A stretch of 29,157 bases of DNA, from the NCBI RefSeq assembly GCF_000719115.1, contig NZ_JOEA01000039.1, forward strand, positions 1 to 29,157. The letters are read 5' to 3'. Position numbers and translations under genes: made by a program. Within the stretch, counting starts at the first letter, position 1. Every line of letters starts with the position of its first letter. The DNA is from Lentzea albidocapillata. Its GTDB lineage: Bacteria; Actinomycetota; Actinomycetes; Mycobacteriales; Pseudonocardiaceae. Below the pieces are notes generated by a model, which had not been told where the DNA came from, did not search any database, and worked only from the letters and a program-made list of their open reading frames with translations. Shown piece after piece: positions 14,680 through 22,863 of the stretch.

Positions 14680-15788
14680 CCGCCGTTCTCACCGTCAACG
14701 CCGGCTCCAACAGCCTGAAGGCGCACCTGGTCGACGCGGACGCGGAAGAGGTGATCGCCAGGGCGGAGGTCGAGCAACCACCGGACTCCGCCGAGGCGCG
14801 CGAGGCGTTGGACGATCTGCTGGAGAAAGCGGGCGACGTCACCGCCGCGGGACACCGCCTGGTCCATGGGGGACCGGACCTGCGCGCACCGGCGGTGGTG
14901 GACGAGGAGACCCTGGCCGCCGCCCGCCGCGCCGAGGAACTGGCGCCGCTGCACGTACCGCCCGCCCTGGTCCTGCTCGGTGTGCTTCGCGACCGGTTGC
15001 CCGAAATCCCTCACGTGTTGTGCCCGGACACCGCGTTCCACGCGGACCTGCCGGAGATCGCCACGACCTACGCGCTCCCAGCCGAATGGCGGCGCCGCTA
15101 CGGCCTGCGCCGTTACGGTTTCCACGGTCTGTCCTACGCCTGGGCGCTGAACCGGACGGCGGAACTCCTGAACCGGCCCGCAGCGGACCTCGACCTGCTG
15201 ATGACGCACCTGGGTGGCGGTTGTTCGGTGACAGCCGTGCGCAACGGCCGCAGCGTCGACACCTCGATGGGATTCACACCACTCGAGGGCGTGCCGATGT
15301 CCAAGCGCTCGGGCAGCATCGATCCCGGGATGCTGCTCTGGCTGTTGCGCCGGGACGGGATCGACCTCGACGTCCTGGAACACGTGCTCAACCACGAGTC
15401 CGGCCTGCTCGGCCTGTCCGGAGGCCGTTCCGGCGACACCCGCGACCTGGTCGGCGCGGGCGACGGGGAAGCGGCCCTGGCACTGCGGGTGTTCACTCAC
15501 CGTGTCAGGCGCGAACTCGCCGCCGCGGCGACCTCGCTCGACCGGCTCGACGCCCTGGTGTTCACCGGTGAGATCGGCTGGGACCAGCCCGAGGTCCGTG
15601 CCGACGTCACGGCCGGGCTGTCCCTGCTGGGCGTTCGCCGTGACCTGGTGGTCATCGATCCCGGCGGCGACGGACCGGTCAGCCCGCCCGGCGCCGCGGT
15701 GCCGGTGCTCGTCGTGCGGCCGCGGGAAGAACTGCAGCTCTGCCGCGAAACCCTTGCCACGGTCCAGTCCGATGAGGCTCGGAGCTGA
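14676..15788 (+). CDS. ackA: Acetate kinase
   Basis: A 370-residue ASKHA-fold kinase that converts acetyl-phosphate and ADP to acetate and ATP. Visible family motifs are the N-terminal VLTVNAGSNSLK, HRLVHGG, CPDTAFH, RYGFHGLSY, THLGGGCSVTAV, DTSMGFTPLEGVPMSKRSG, the LNHESGLLGLSG region and VFTGEIG. Length is slightly short for the family (about 390-400) but complete. ATG 14676 overlaps the xfp stop, so translation is coupled. With phosphoketolase it forms the acetyl-phosphate shunt that yields ATP without respiration. If the xfp frameshift is real, ackA has lost its local partner. Confidence 0.96.
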   Translation: MTAVLTVNAGSNSLKAHLVDADAEEVIARAEVEQPPDSAEAREALDDLLEKAGDVTAAGHRLVHGGPDLRAPAVVDEETLAAARRAEELAPLHVPPALVLLGVLRDRLPEIPHVLCPDTAFHADLPEIATTYALPAEWRRRYGLRRYGFHGLSYAWALNRTAELLNRPAADLDLLMTHLGGGCSVTAVRNGRSVDTSMGFTPLEGVPMSKRSGSIDPGMLLWLLRRDGIDLDVLEHVLNHESGLLGLSGGRSGDTRDLVGAGDGEAALALRVFTHRVRRELAAAATSLDRLDALVFTGEIGWDQPEVRADVTAGLSLLGVRRDLVVIDPGGDGPVSPPGAAVPVLVVRPREELQLCRETLATVQSDEARS

Positions 15789-15819
15789 GGTCGTTCGTTG
15801 ATCCAGAGGCCCGGCGTTG

Positions 15820-16698
15820 TCAGCTTTTCCGGCGGACGACGGCCACCGGGCACGGGGCGTGGTACAGCACGGCGTGGCTGACTGAACCGAGCAGTGCTCG
15901 CCTGATGACTCCACGGCCGTGGCTGCCGACTACGAGAAGCCCCGCGTCGTCGGCGACCTCGAGCAGTGCCTGCGCGGGTCCGTGGAACGACACGTGGTGC
16001 TTTACGCGGACGTCTGGATGGGTCTCCTGGTGTCCGGCCACGCAGCGCGCGATCACCGCTTCGGACTCGGTGCGAACCTGATCCCAGTTGTAGCCCCAGT
16101 CCTCGAGCGGTGCGAGTGCTTCGATCGGCATGTCGGACCATGCGTGGACGGCGATCAGGTCGCGATCGTGGCGCTGTGCGAAGTCGAAGGCGAAGTCGAT
16201 GGCTGCCGCGCTGGTGTCGGACCCGTCGACCCCGACCACGACGGGGCCTTCGCCCGCCTTCGCCTCGCGCACCACCACAATCGGACGTTTGTGGTGGCCG
16301 GCGAGGTCGGCGGCAGTGGATCCGAGCAGGGCGCGGTTCACCCCTGACCTGCCTGACGAGCCGACGACCAGCATTTCCGCGTCGCGGGCGAGGTCGTCCA
16401 GCACGTCGGCGGGGTGGCCGTACTCGACGCGGGTCGTGGTGCCGAGGCCCGGCGACAGGCGAACGCACTCGGCGGCGAGGTTGGTCAGTTCGTTCTCGGC
16501 GTGCGCGCGCACGGCCTCCTCGCTCAGCGCCGTGGGCAACGGCGTGGACAGGGGCGTGTAGACGAGTTCCGGGACCGGACCGCGGACCACGTGCACGAGC
16601 AGCAGTTCGCAGTGGCGGCTCGCTGCTTCCTTCGCGGCCCACAGCGCGGCCGAGCGTGCGGCTGCGGATCCGTCGAAACCCACCACGATCTCGGTCAT
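15820..16698 (-). CDS. Universal stress protein, two tandem UspA domains (second intact copy)
   Basis: A 292-residue protein with two UspA domains (IVVGFDGS at the start, VVVGVDGS in the middle). Both ATP-binding patterns are present: GSSGRSGVNRALLGST and GSHGRGVIRRALLGSV. It is clearly paralogous to the 11084-11956 product but not a recent duplicate. ATG 16698 has a strong GGAGG. It lies downstream of terC on the same strand with a 56-bp gap and converges on ackA. Confidence 0.95.
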   Translation of the reverse strand: MTEIVVGFDGSAAARSAALWAAKEAASRHCELLLVHVVRGPVPELVYTPLSTPLPTALSEEAVRAHAENELTNLAAECVRLSPGLGTTTRVEYGHPADVLDDLARDAEMLVVGSSGRSGVNRALLGSTAADLAGHHKRPIVVVREAKAGEGPVVVGVDGSDTSAAAIDFAFDFAQRHDRDLIAVHAWSDMPIEALAPLEDWGYNWDQVRTESEAVIARCVAGHQETHPDVRVKHHVSFHGPAQALLEVADDAGLLVVGSHGRGVIRRALLGSVSHAVLYHAPCPVAVVRRKS

Positions 16699-16754
16699 CT
16701 CGTGTCACCTCCAGAGTGTCGCCGCGGACGTTTCCGGAAGACCCGCGGCTGTGG

Positions 16755-17795
16755 TCACTTCCTGCGGTCTGCTGTGCGGCGTTGCTCCCGATTCGCCGCG
16801 GCAGTACGCCGTGCTCGCAGTGAGCCGGAGTGGGCCTTGGCGGACGGGTCTCGCTTCGTCTTGACCAGGCTGGCCACCGTCACGATCGCGAGCACCACGA
16901 CGATCACCGCGAGACTGAGCAGCGTGGGGATCTCGGGCACGCTCTCGTCGATGTCTTCGTGCGCCCACTGCAGGATCAACTTCACCCCGATGAACGCAAG
17001 GATCAGCGACAGCCCGACGGACAGGTACACCAAGCGGTCCAGCAGGCCCTGGACGAGGAAGAACAACGCGCGCAGGCCCAGCAGGGCGAAGGCGTTGACG
17101 GCGAAGACGACGTAGGGCTGGGAGGTGATGCCGAAGACCGCCGGGATGGAGTCGAGCGCGAAGAGCAGGTCGATCGTCCCGATCGCCACCAGCACCAGGA
17201 ACAGCGGCGTCACCATCCGCCTGCCACCCTCACGGGTGAACAGGTCACCACCCGCGTAGTCGTCTGTCACGGGCAGCACCCGGCGCGAGGTCTTGACCAC
17301 CACGTTGTCCTCGATGTCGGGGTCCTCGTCCCGGTGCCGGAACAACTGCACCGCCGTGAAGATCAGCAGCAGGCCGAACAGCAGGAACATGAAGGAGAAC
17401 AGCGACAGCAGCGTGGCGCCGAGCGCGATGAAGACCGCTCGCATCAGCAGTGCCAGCACGATGCCGAACGTCAGCACCTTGTGCCGGTGCTGGTCGGGCA
17501 CCGCGAAGGTCGTCATGATGATCACGAACACGAACAGGTTGTCCACCGAGAGGCTCTTCTCGACCAGATAACCCACGAAGTACTCGGTGCCCGGCCCACC
17601 GCCGTAGTGCAACGTGAACCAGACGCCGAACCCGACGGCGATCGCGACGTAACCCACCGACCATGCGGTCGCCTCACCGATCCCGACATGGTGAGGGCGC
17701 TTCGCCGCCACGATCAGATCCACCGCGAGCAGCGCCATGACAAGACCGATCGTCAGCGACCAGGTCAGCAGGCTGATGTCGAGCTGAGCGCTCAT
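16755..17795 (-). CDS. TerC family integral membrane protein
   Basis: A 346-residue membrane protein of the TerC/Alx family, with about nine hydrophobic helices. Typical motifs are VEKSLSVDNLFVFVIIMTTF, the acidic-cluster loop after FRHRDEDPD, and IGTIDLLFALDSIPAVFGIT with conserved membrane aspartates. Family members are linked to tellurite resistance and, in several bacteria, to manganese export and loading of exported proteins with metal. The C-terminus is a basic, cytoplasmic tail. ATG 17795 has GGAGG, which abuts an 8+1+8 bp hairpin (17803-17840). I do not recognise a yybP-ykoY manganese riboswitch, although terC genes often carry one. Confidence 0.95.
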   Translation of the reverse strand: MSAQLDISLLTWSLTIGLVMALLAVDLIVAAKRPHHVGIGEATAWSVGYVAIAVGFGVWFTLHYGGGPGTEYFVGYLVEKSLSVDNLFVFVIIMTTFAVPDQHRHKVLTFGIVLALLMRAVFIALGATLLSLFSFMFLLFGLLLIFTAVQLFRHRDEDPDIEDNVVVKTSRRVLPVTDDYAGGDLFTREGGRRMVTPLFLVLVAIGTIDLLFALDSIPAVFGITSQPYVVFAVNAFALLGLRALFFLVQGLLDRLVYLSVGLSLILAFIGVKLILQWAHEDIDESVPEIPTLLSLAVIVVVLAIVTVASLVKTKRDPSAKAHSGSLRARRTAAANREQRRTADRRK

Positions 17796-17802
17796 GTCAC
17801 CT

Positions 17803-17840
17803 CCGTGAGCCGCCGGAGCATGCGCTCCGGCCGCTCACGG
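17803..17840 (-). promoter_or_regulatory. Near-perfect hairpin directly upstream of the terC Shine-Dalgarno
   Basis: Arms 17803-17819 and 17824-17840 pair over 16 of 17 positions (one C-C opposition on the plus strand, G-G in the mRNA) with a 4-nt loop. Its last bases belong to GGAGG of terC. It could terminate the upstream secreted-protein gene or gate terC translation. Confidence 0.65.
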
Positions 17841-17944
17841 GTACCCAGTGACACGGTGTTGACCACACACGAGAAGGCGGGGCGGCCCAGCCGACTTTGT
17901 CCGTGGTCACCTGGCCAGGGTGGCCACCGACCGCATACGAGCCC

Positions 17945-18364
17945 TCAGCGGTGGTTCCAGGTGCTGACGCGGACGTTCCCTGCGCTGTCTCGCACCTCGA
18001 GGAGGATCCGGTCGGCTCCGCCACGAACGTCCGCCTTGAGTTCGAGCTTGAACTGCACTTTGACGTCGCACTTCAGGCTCGTGCTCCGGTAATCAAGCCT
18101 GCGCGTGGGGCCCGCGTACGTGGCGGCGTACACACGCACGCATTCGTTCGTGTCCAGAGTTCCCTCGACCATGGCGGAACGCGCGTAGTAGTGGTACCTG
18201 GGCTTTTCGATGATTATCGAATTGACCGAGAGCTGACCGTGGGCGGTCGGCTGGACGGACGGTGCCGCGGTGGCGGCCGGGGCCGGCGCGAGGAGCGCGG
18301 CGGCCGCCACCGCGGTCACGACGGCTGCTGTCTTCGAACGAGGCCGTGCTGACTGCTTGATCAC
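17945..18364 (-). CDS. Small secreted protein (paralogue of the next gene)
   Basis: 139 residues from GTG 18364: a basic start (IKQSARPRSK), a hydrophobic signal stretch (TAAVVTAVAAAALLAPAP) and a likely signal-peptidase site after AATAA. The mature part, about 100 residues, appears beta-rich with two cysteines (TNEC and LKC) and ends VRGGADRILLEVRDSAGNV. I do not recognise a named family. It aligns with the 18444-18875 product around the cysteine pair and the GGA...D..G segment. It is the last of three same-strand genes following the nSTAND1-WD40 gene. The start is chosen to give a compact signal peptide; an upstream ATG at 18424 is less likely. Confidence 0.7.
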   Translation of the reverse strand: MIKQSARPRSKTAAVVTAVAAAALLAPAPAATAAPSVQPTAHGQLSVNSIIIEKPRYHYYARSAMVEGTLDTNECVRVYAATYAGPTRRLDYRSTSLKCDVKVQFKLELKADVRGGADRILLEVRDSAGNVRVSTWNHR

Positions 18365-18443
18365 TACGAGTACCCAACCTCTTCTTGGGGTGCGGGTGAA
18401 ACCGATCGCGAAGGGATGAATCACCCGAGTTCGTCGGCCACGG

Positions 18444-18875
18444 CTACCTGTCGCAGTCGGCGCTGGGGCGGCAGGGCTTGCTGACCAGCAGCTTCCCCTT
18501 CTCGTCGATGAGGTCGAGCCGGACGATGGCGGCGCCGCCTGGAACGTTGACGGGCAGGTTGATGGTGCCGCTGACTATTCCGTTGCACACCCCCGGCGTC
18601 TCGCCCATCGGGTGCCCGACGCCGTTCCTGTCGAAGGGATAGGCCTCCAGTTGGCGGCAGTAGCTGGCATTGAGCGTCACGTCGACGTCGACCGAACGTT
18701 GGTGCCACCGCAGGGTGCCGTAGGCGTAGCTGGCTCCGTACTCGAGCCTGAACTTGGTGCTGGGGTCCGCCGCGTGCGCGGACGGGGCGACGAAGACCGT
18801 CGCCACGATCGCCGCTACGGCGACGGCCGCCTGGACGCCCTGTCGCGTGGCACGGCGGGTGAGGTTCTTGAGCAC
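18444..18875 (-). CDS. Small secreted protein (paralogue of the previous gene)
   Basis: 143 residues from GTG 18875 with AAGGAG ten bases upstream. A twin-basic start, a hydrophobic core (AAVAVAAIVATVFVAPS) and AHAAD make a clear Sec signal peptide. The mature part has a beta-type pattern with four cysteines (SYC, GVC, KPC, ADC) and the segment NVPGGAAIVRLDLIDEKGKL, matching VRGGADRILLEVRDSAGNV of its neighbour. No named domain is recognised. It lies between the nSTAND1-WD40 gene and the paralogue, all on one strand. Confidence 0.75.
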   Translation of the reverse strand: MLKNLTRRATRQGVQAAVAVAAIVATVFVAPSAHAADPSTKFRLEYGASYAYGTLRWHQRSVDVDVTLNASYCRQLEAYPFDRNGVGHPMGETPGVCNGIVSGTINLPVNVPGGAAIVRLDLIDEKGKLLVSKPCRPSADCDR

Positions 18876-18931
18876 GGCCGATGTTCTCCTTCGCTGATCG
18901 GCATCTGGCTCACCAGGTCTACGCCGTCCGG

Positions 18932-18966
18932 GTTGTCAGGCGCCGGGCGCGCCGCCGCCTGACAAC
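18932..18966 (-). terminator. Hairpin after the nSTAND1-WD40 gene
   Basis: An 11-bp perfect stem, GTTGTCAGGCG (18932-18942) with CGCCTGACAAC (18956-18966), and a 13-nt loop. The 3' half CCTGACAAC is repeated at 18971-18979. It follows the stop of the large gene at 18985, so it is probably its terminator. Confidence 0.65.
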
Positions 18967-18984
18967 AACGACCTGACAACCGGG

Positions 18985-21828
18985 TCAGCCCGCGCACGGT
19001 GGCTGGTAGCGCAGGCCCGGGAAGTAGCGGTCCCACTCGGCCTCGGTGATCACGGTCGTGACGGTGTCGCAGGCGTGGGCGACGGTCCGTTCGGCGTCAG
19101 TGTCGAGCAGCCGGACCGTGTTGTCCCAGCCTCCGCTGATCACCGTGCGTCCGTCGGGGCTGAAGACCACGACTTCCACCGCGTCCGTGTGGCCGGAGAG
19201 GATGACCGGTCCGGTCACGCGGCGGGGATCGGTCACGTTCCACAGGCGTGCGGTGCGGTCGTCGCCGGCGGTGGCCAAGGTGTGTCCGTCCCGGCTGAAC
19301 GCCACCGTGTAGACGTTGTCGCCGTGGCCGTTGAGGGTGGCGAGCGCCGTCGGTCTGCGAGGGTCCGAGACGTCCCACAGCTGTGCGGTGAGATCGTCGC
19401 CGGCCGAGGCCAGGACGTGGCCGTCCGGGCTGAACGCCGCCTCGTAGACCGCGCCGTCGTGGCCCTCGATGGTGGAGAGCGTCACGGGCCGCCGGGGGTC
19501 CATGACGTCGAACAGCCGGATGGCCGACTTGTCGCCGGCCACGGCCAGGGTCCGGCCGTCGGGGCTGAACCGGACGTCGTAGAGCACGCCGGCGAACCCG
19601 TCGATCACGGCGGCTTCGGTGTGCTGGCGTGGGTTCGTGACGTCCCACAGCCGCACCGCGCGATCCCACCCGGCCGAGGCCAGGGTGCGGCCGTCCGGGC
19701 TGAACTCGACCGCGTGGACGTTCTCGGTGTGGCCGGTGAGGACGGCGATCTGCACCGGGTTCCGGAGATCGGTGATGTTCCACAACTGCACGCCGCGGTC
19801 GAAACCCGCCGTCGCCAGAGTGCCTCCGTCTGGGCTGAACGCCACTGTGTAGATCGGCTCGGTGTGGCCGCTGAGCGTGGCGATCTCCAGAGGCTTTCGC
19901 GGGTCGGTGACGTTCCACAGACGTGCGGTGCTGTCGTCGCTGCCCGTCGCCATGGTCTGACCGTCCGGGCTCAGGGCGACCGCGAGGATCTCGTCGTCCT
20001 GCCGGACCACCGAGAGCGGCAGGGTGCTGAGCAGACCGTCGCGGGTGTGACCGGAAGGCGCCAGGCGGTGCGCGGCCAGGGCGAGCTGAACGGCCAGCTG
20101 CGGGTTGGACGGGTACAGGGCAGCGGCTTCACCCGCCACGACCTGGGCCCGGACGGCGTTGCGCTGGTCGGCGGCCCTTCGCTGCGCGGACGCGGCGACG
20201 AACGTGGACGTGACGGCCAGCAGGGACACCACGCTGAGCAGTACGACGAGGCGGCGGAGCCTGCGGCTGCCGGCGATCTCGGCGGACCGGCTGGCTTCGA
20301 GGAAGGAGCGCTCACGCGGTGCCAGCGCGTCGTCGTTGCCCGCCGCCCACTCGACCGTCATCGCGAGGCGCGTGCCCCGGTACAGGGCGCTGCTGTCCTT
20401 GCCTTCCGACTCCCACGCGTCCGTTGCGACGGTGAGCCGGCGGTGCAGGCGGAGGCTTTCGCGGTCCTCGTGCAACCAGCCGTGCAGACGTGGCCACGCC
20501 CGGATCAACGCTTCGTGCGCGATCTCGACCCCGTTCCCGTCCCTGGCCAGCAGCCGCGCCGCGGTGAACGCTTCGAGCACGGCCGCGAGACCGGGAGCGT
20601 CGCCGAGCTCGCCGACGTCCAGCCGTCGTTTCGTGTCCTCGGTGCCCTGACCCAGCGCGACCAGCCTGCCGAACAATGTCCTGGCCAGCTTCCGCTGTGC
20701 CTCGTCCAGGCCGGAGAACACGTCTTCCGCGGTGCGGCTCAACGCGCCGTCGAGCCCACCTGCCTGCTGGAACCCGGTGACCGAGAGCCGGGTGCCGCTG
20801 CGGCGGGCCCACACCTCGAGCAGCACGTGCGACAGCAGCGGCAGCACCCCGGGCCTGCCGTGCGCCTGGGTGATCAGGTCCGCCACCAGCGGGCCTTCCA
20901 CGACGCAGTTCATCTGTCCGGCAGGCGCCACGATGACCCGGCGCAGTTCCTCCGCGTTCATCGGCCCGGCGACGACCTGCCCGTCCGGCAGGGCGTCGAG
21001 CAGCGCCGGATGGGCGGAGCAGTGCGCGAAGAAGTCCGACCGCAGACCGAGCAGGACGCGGCACCGGCCGTCCGGCGCGTTCGCCGCGACGGCGAGCGCG
21101 GTGATGAACCTGGCACGCTCGTCCTCGTCGTCGCAGAGCGTGAAGACCTCCTCGAACTGGTCGACGACGAGGACGATCTCCTCGCCGGTCGACACCTGCG
21201 ACACGAGCCGGTGCAACCCTCGGTCGTCGCGCCACTCGTCCATCACCGCACCCGCGGTCACGCCGAGTTTCGACGCGAGCAGGACCGAGCACCGTTCGAT
21301 CGGATGCGGCCCAGGGGTGAACAGCAGCGTGGTCTTCCCCTCGGCGTTGAGGGAAGGGATCACGCCCGCGCGCAGCACCGACGACTTGCCCGACCCGGAC
21401 GCGCCGAACAGCAGCACCAGCCGTTGCGGCTTGCCGACGATCTCGGCCACCAGCCGCTCGCGCCCGAAGAACAAGTGCGCGTCGTCCGGGCCGAACGCGC
21501 GCAATCCCACGTACGGCGCGCCGCTGACGTCCTCGGCGGCGGACGTCATCGCGCAGTTCTCGTTGAGCTCGGCCGCGATCGCGTGCCAGCGCTGTTCCCA
21601 CTCGGCCTCGTCGCCGTCGCAGACCCGCACGAACGCCAGCGCGACCGCAAGGCTGGGCAGCTTCCGCCCGCTCGCAGCGTCCGACAGCGTGGTCGCCGAG
21701 TAGTGGGCGGCGCCGCCCATGGCGCGGTAGGACGGAGTGCCTGCTTTCGTGCGCAGCAGTCTCAGGTCGGCGGCGAAATCCACGAGCGACGAGCCATCAC
21801 GGACCAGTTCACGTTCACCCCGCGGCAC
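18985..21828 (-). CDS. Transmembrane HTH-nSTAND1 NTPase-WD40 protein
   Basis: 947 residues. Residues about 15-90 form an XRE-like helix-turn-helix region (LRLLRTKAGTPSYRAMGG, YSATTLSDAASGRKLPSL). About 106-450 is an nSTAND1 STAND-class NTPase: YVGLRAFGPDDAHLFFGRE, Walker A GASGSGKS (142-149), Walker B IVLVVDQFEEVF (218-229) and a winged-helix region with IAHEALIRAWPRL. Residues about 524-548 (LRRLVVLLSVVSLLAVTSTF) are a membrane helix. The rest holds seven WD40 repeats (each FSPDG...LA.AG.D...RLW.V), one full propeller predicted outside the membrane. This layout suggests a sensor with external ligand binding and cytoplasmic DNA or partner binding; the ligand is unknown. GTG 21828 has GAGGGG upstream. 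Two small secreted genes follow on the same strand. Confidence 0.93.
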   Translation of the reverse strand: MPRGERELVRDGSSLVDFAADLRLLRTKAGTPSYRAMGGAAHYSATTLSDAASGRKLPSLAVALAFVRVCDGDEAEWEQRWHAIAAELNENCAMTSAAEDVSGAPYVGLRAFGPDDAHLFFGRERLVAEIVGKPQRLVLLFGASGSGKSSVLRAGVIPSLNAEGKTTLLFTPGPHPIERCSVLLASKLGVTAGAVMDEWRDDRGLHRLVSQVSTGEEIVLVVDQFEEVFTLCDDEDERARFITALAVAANAPDGRCRVLLGLRSDFFAHCSAHPALLDALPDGQVVAGPMNAEELRRVIVAPAGQMNCVVEGPLVADLITQAHGRPGVLPLLSHVLLEVWARRSGTRLSVTGFQQAGGLDGALSRTAEDVFSGLDEAQRKLARTLFGRLVALGQGTEDTKRRLDVGELGDAPGLAAVLEAFTAARLLARDGNGVEIAHEALIRAWPRLHGWLHEDRESLRLHRRLTVATDAWESEGKDSSALYRGTRLAMTVEWAAGNDDALAPRERSFLEASRSAEIAGSRRLRRLVVLLSVVSLLAVTSTFVAASAQRRAADQRNAVRAQVVAGEAAALYPSNPQLAVQLALAAHRLAPSGHTRDGLLSTLPLSVVRQDDEILAVALSPDGQTMATGSDDSTARLWNVTDPRKPLEIATLSGHTEPIYTVAFSPDGGTLATAGFDRGVQLWNITDLRNPVQIAVLTGHTENVHAVEFSPDGRTLASAGWDRAVRLWDVTNPRQHTEAAVIDGFAGVLYDVRFSPDGRTLAVAGDKSAIRLFDVMDPRRPVTLSTIEGHDGAVYEAAFSPDGHVLASAGDDLTAQLWDVSDPRRPTALATLNGHGDNVYTVAFSRDGHTLATAGDDRTARLWNVTDPRRVTGPVILSGHTDAVEVVVFSPDGRTVISGGWDNTVRLLDTDAERTVAHACDTVTTVITEAEWDRYFPGLRYQPPCAG

Positions 21829-22178
21829 GGTCGATCATCCCCTCGACGGGGCGGCCGCGCGCCACGGTTGCAGGCCTCGATGAACGTCGCCACGTCCGCG
21901 CCACTAAAGCACAGGGTCACCAATGCATCTGCGGGACGTCAGCGGCCGAACAGGCGCGCGCTCTCCCCCGCGCGGTTCAATGCGCTCAGCAACGCGGGTC
22001 GTCCTATGTGGCCGATGTCGTAGGTCGAGGCGTCCATCACGGCGTCCCCTCTGTGCCGACGTTCAAGCTGTTCAACGGGTCCAACCGGGTCGAGGGTGAA
22101 CTCAAGGTCACTGTGGACACACATGCGGGTGAGTAGCGCTGCCCCTGGTCCGGCACGAACCGGACCAGGGGTGTCAGC
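21829..22178. other. Intergenic between the I36-type gene and the nSTAND1 gene
   Basis: Mostly without signals apart from a possible 32-codon minus-strand reading frame (21939-22037). The plus strand has an open tail ending TAG near 22136 (LFNGSNRVEGELKVTVDT) that resembles no family I can name. Upstream of the large gene I see no clear promoter. Confidence 0.3.
21939..22037 (-). CDS. Possible 32-aa peptide
   Basis: ATG 22037 has GAGGGG eight bases upstream and codes for 32 residues beginning MDASTYDIGHIGRPALLSAL and ending in ARLFGR, with a GC-rich third position. I recognise no family. It lies alone between two secreted/sensor genes on the same strand. It could be a small regulatory peptide or chance; without conservation data this is weak. 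Confidence 0.25.
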   Translation of the reverse strand: MDASTYDIGHIGRPALLSALNRAGESARLFGR

Positions 22179-22556
22179 TCATCGGCAGGTACCGCGCCAC
22201 ACGGAGCTGTACGCGTCGTTGTGCGGGAAGTAGCCCCAGCTGCCGCTCTCGGACTGGTAACGCGCGCCCTGGAAGTTGGGCTCGGTGAACCAGCAGAACG
22301 GGACGCCGCTGCGGTTCCAGCCGGAGGTGACCTGGTTGTCGATGTTGAACTGCCTCAGGTCGGGAATCCGCTGCTGGAGCGCCACGTGCCGGCCGCCGCC
22401 CTTCTCGTGCTCGAACCCGCACATGTGCGACGGCGGGCAGTCCGAGTAGGCGGCGATGCCGATTGCGCCCGCCTGCGCGGTTCCCCCGGAGAGCGCGGTC
22501 ATGGCGGTGAAGGCCACCGCGAGGCCCGCGAGTACTTTCTTGATGCCGAACACCAT
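22179..22556 (-). CDS. Secreted peptidase-inhibitor I36-like protein
   Basis: A 125-residue exported protein. ATG 22556 (GAGGGG seven bases upstream) begins a signal peptide (basic IKK, core VLAGLAVAFTAMTALSGGTA, cleavage near AQA-GA). The mature part has the I36/crystallin-like pattern: SDCPPSHMCGFEH, GGGRHVAL, IDNQVTSGWNRSG, FCWFTEPNFQGARYQ, FPHNDAYSSVW and a final C. The four cysteines probably form two disulfides. The family includes the Streptomyces metalloproteinase inhibitor SMPI, but many members are of unknown activity. An extracytoplasmic protein is certain; inhibition is inferred. Confidence 0.85.
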   Translation of the reverse strand: MVFGIKKVLAGLAVAFTAMTALSGGTAQAGAIGIAAYSDCPPSHMCGFEHEKGGGRHVALQQRIPDLRQFNIDNQVTSGWNRSGVPFCWFTEPNFQGARYQSESGSWGYFPHNDAYSSVWRGTCR

Positions 22557-22629
22557 TCCTGTTCCCCTCAACGGTTGTTCGTTGCGAACACCATGTTGCA
22601 GAGGACCGCGCACGGGCGACAGGACACGA

Positions 22630-22712
22630 ACCGGCAACCTGTGGCCGCCTGAGCAGGTCGCCAGAAGTTCTGTCCGCTACTCGTCGAGCTGAACCGGTCA
22701 CAGGTTGCCGGT
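22630..22712. repeat. 14-bp perfect inverted repeat flanking 55 bp
   Basis: ACCGGCAACCTGTG (22630-22643) and its exact reverse complement CACAGGTTGCCGGT (22699-22712). No open reading frame lies inside. The layout is that of a very short terminal-inverted-repeat element or a large stem-loop. Confidence 0.7.
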
Positions 22713-22863
22713 GCACGACCTGTTCCGCGGATTCCCGGCGCACCACGATGATCAGCGGCCACACCGGCCCCGCTGTTCCGAAGGGGCAGGATTCCCCGGT
22801 GTGGTGCGACCGTGGTGCGAAGGTCAACTTGGCCGGGGGCGTTCAGGTTTGACGTGAGTTGCT

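Noticed and set aside
17796..17944. yybP-ykoY manganese riboswitch before terC
   Set aside because: The conserved motif blocks of that class could not be found; only a simple hairpin is present.
19046..19960. Regularly spaced DNA repeats of roughly 140 bp
   Set aside because: They are the coding repeats of the WD40 blades, not a CRISPR array or independent repeat element.
19075..22023. A 982-codon plus-strand open frame opposite the nSTAND1-WD40 gene
   Set aside because: High-GC antisense shadow with repetitive V/G/A/D/R/E composition mirroring the WD40 repeats; no domain recognised.
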